NCBI GenBank assembly: GCA_963746155.1
Contig: CAVVAB010000001.1
Coordinates: 310,001 to 374,000 of the forward strand
Direction: 5' to 3'
Length of the DNA stretch: 64,000 bases
Source: AC-32 sp963746155
GTDB taxonomy: Bacteria > Actinomycetota > Thermoleophilia > Gaiellales > Gaiellaceae
The translations under genes and the position numbers were made by a program. Shown here one piece after another: positions 63,069 through 64,000 of this stretch (its first letter is position 1; the number at the start of each line of letters is the position of its first letter). The notes under the pieces were generated by a model, which was given only the letters and a program-made list of their open reading frames with translations, ran no database searches and had not been told where the DNA came from.

Positions 63069-63608
63069 ATGAGCTCGTCGAACGGCAATGAGATCCTGGA
63101 CGTCCTGATCCTCGACCAGCCCGATCAGCTGAAGGCGCTGGGCCATCCGCTGCGCCTGCGCGTGCTCGAGACGCTGGGGACGGACTCCGCGGAGGCGCTC
63201 ACGAACCGCGAGCTCGCGAACAAGCTCGGGGTCGACCCGGGCCACCTCCACTTCCACGTGCGCATGCTTCTCCGGGCCGGGCTGATCACGCTCGCGGACT
63301 CGAGCCGCGGCCGCGAGAAGCCCTACCGCGCGGTCGCGCGGACGCTACGCGTCGCACCGGAGCTGCTGGCTTCCGGCCTGACGAGCGACCTGCGGGCCGC
63401 GATGCTCGACGAGGTTCAGCGGGGCTGGGACGCGCACAGCGCCGAGGGCACGTTCCGCTCGGCGCAGGTGACCGCGCGGATCCCGCCCGACCGCGCGCTC
63501 GAGCTCGTCGCCGAGTTCGTCGAGAAGGCGCGCGACGCCGAGGACGACAGGGCCGATCCGATCGTGATCACGGCGGTCCTCCACCCGCCGACGCGGCCCG
63601 TCAGCTAG
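63069..63608 (+). CDS. Winged-helix transcriptional regulator (ArsR-like)
   Basis: 179 residues from ATG 63069. The N-terminal winged helix runs LKALGHPLRLRVLETLG, then LTNRELANKLGVDPGHLHFHVRMLLRAGLI (recognition helix) and a wing with RGREKPYRAVARTL. The C-terminal part (about 95-179) has AMLDEVQRGWDAHSAEG and RIPPDRALELVAEFVEKA, perhaps a ligand or dimer domain. Metal-binding cysteines of ArsR sensors are absent. Its own promoter overlaps its start. It converges on the edge gene with a 4-bp overlap of stops. Confidence 0.9.
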   Translation: MSSSNGNEILDVLILDQPDQLKALGHPLRLRVLETLGTDSAEALTNRELANKLGVDPGHLHFHVRMLLRAGLITLADSSRGREKPYRAVARTLRVAPELLASGLTSDLRAAMLDEVQRGWDAHSAEGTFRSAQVTARIPPDRALELVAEFVEKARDAEDDRADPIVITAVLHPPTRPVS

Positions 63609-64000
63609 CTACTGGGAAGCAGAGGCGAGCTCAGCTCGGCGGCCATGTCGCGCCGGGCCGGCGAGCGCCTGAAGGACGAGCACGGTGTCGGCGACGGGCA
63701 GGTCCTCGAGGTACTCGTCCCGCGCCTCGAACGACTCGAGCACCGACTCGATCGCGATCGCATAGCCGAGGATGTCGCGCGCTGAGGTAAACGCGAGCGC
63801 ATCGCCGACGTCGTGCGGGAAGTCGTCGTGGATCCGGATCGCGTCGGCGTGAACGCGTGCCTCTGCGTCCCGGCCGAGGACGAGCAGCGCAAGCGCGGCC
63901 GCGTAGCCGCCGATCGGGGACTCGGCTTCGGCGGCTCCGGCCTCGAGCGTCCAGGCTGCTGCCTCCTCGGCTCTGGCCCAGTCGTCCGCGAGCACGAGCG
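63605..64000 (-). CDS. Hypothetical alpha-helical protein, cut by right edge (frameshift near C-terminus)
   Basis: The minus-strand frame open to base 64000 reads LADDWARAEEAAAWTLEAG, GGYAAALALLVLGRDAEARVHAD and HDDFPHDVGDALAFTSARD, an alanine-rich helical protein. Near 63655-63665 it shifts frame to finish ARRDMAAELSSPLLPSS at the TAG in 63605-63607. No family is known to me. The 5' part is outside the window. Its stop overlaps the winged-helix gene's stop tail to tail. Confidence 0.65.
   Translation of the reverse strand, partial: RSCSRTTGPEPRRQQPGRSRPEPPKPSPRSAATRPRLRCSSSAGTQRHAFTPTRSGSTTTSRTTSAMRSRLPQRATSSAMRSRSSRCSSRSRRGTSTSRTCPSPTPCSSFRRSPARRDMAAELSSPLLPSS

Overview
The window is about 70% GC by eye, densely coded, and carries gene families typical of high-GC Gram-positive soil or groundwater bacteria: a MarP-type CvpA/serine protease, a SigG-type sigma factor with a SnoaL tail, a MalT/LAL-type LuxR regulator, DrrA/DrrB-type exporters, a KorA/KorB 2-oxoacid:ferredoxin oxidoreductase, and many GTG starts. 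This suggests an uncultured actinomycetote, plausibly of class Thermoleophilia (Gaiellales/Solirubrobacterales). That placement is inference; no rRNA is present. One tRNA gene (Asp) is seen. There is no CRISPR array, no rRNA operon, and no recognisable IS transposase or integrase.

Layout: 0-2.7 kb, YceI protein (cut by the left edge), FMN reductase, CBS protein, DEAD-box helicase. 2.8-7.3 kb (minus), MacB-like ABC exporter, DNA polymerase IV, K+/H+-type antiporter. 7.4-10.3 kb, cyclodeaminase-like protein, NAD(P) dehydrogenase and M55 D-aminopeptidase, divergent from an SDR. 10.3-10.8 kb, a non-coding stretch with strong hairpins. 10.8-17.7 kb, homocysteine methyltransferase/MTHFR, an unfamiliar twin-repeat membrane protein, a LAL regulator, a MarP-like protease, a SnoaL protein and tRNA-Asp. 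17.7-20.3 kb, a small segment bounded by tRNA-Asp and a 28-bp copy of its 3' end. 20.3-22.8 kb, a sulfatase with its formylglycine-generating enzyme. 23-28 kb, small unknowns, a YcaQ-like glycosylase, and a badly frame-broken USP/MFS locus flanked by a 42-bp direct repeat. 28-37 kb, cysteine-synthase-like enzyme, orphan response regulator, secreted animal-type peroxidase, membrane hydrolase, and a two-component system divergent from an exported protein and ABC-2 transporter (37-39.7 kb). 39.7-44.5 kb, a MerR/DUF1835 remnant, RDD protein, DHA2 MFS, and a STAS/sigma-G pair overlapping tail to tail. 44.5-50.8 kb, small membrane and SRPBCC proteins, Na+/H+ antiporter, DrrAB exporter, UppP. 51-54 kb, three extracellular or low-complexity proteins (collagen-like plus lamin tail, Pro/Ala/Glu-rich, RTX-like). 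54-60.6 kb, TauE/SafE, hydrolase, KorAB with a VOC protein. 60.6-64 kb, AlkA-like glycosylase, proC, pgl, a winged-helix regulator with an apparently leaderless promoter, and an edge-truncated protein.

At least fifteen otherwise well-conserved genes are interrupted by single-base frame changes, several of them an extra C after GGG. Because these fall in housekeeping genes such as proC and uppP, most are more likely indel errors of a draft assembly than decay. Coordinates below span the whole gene and each break is noted. The strongest candidates for unexplained biology are the tRNA-Asp-bounded segment, the twin-repeat protein at 12.7-13.2 kb, the extracellular protein cluster at 51-54 kb, the 42-bp repeat at 25-27 kb and the antisense sigma/STAS overlap.
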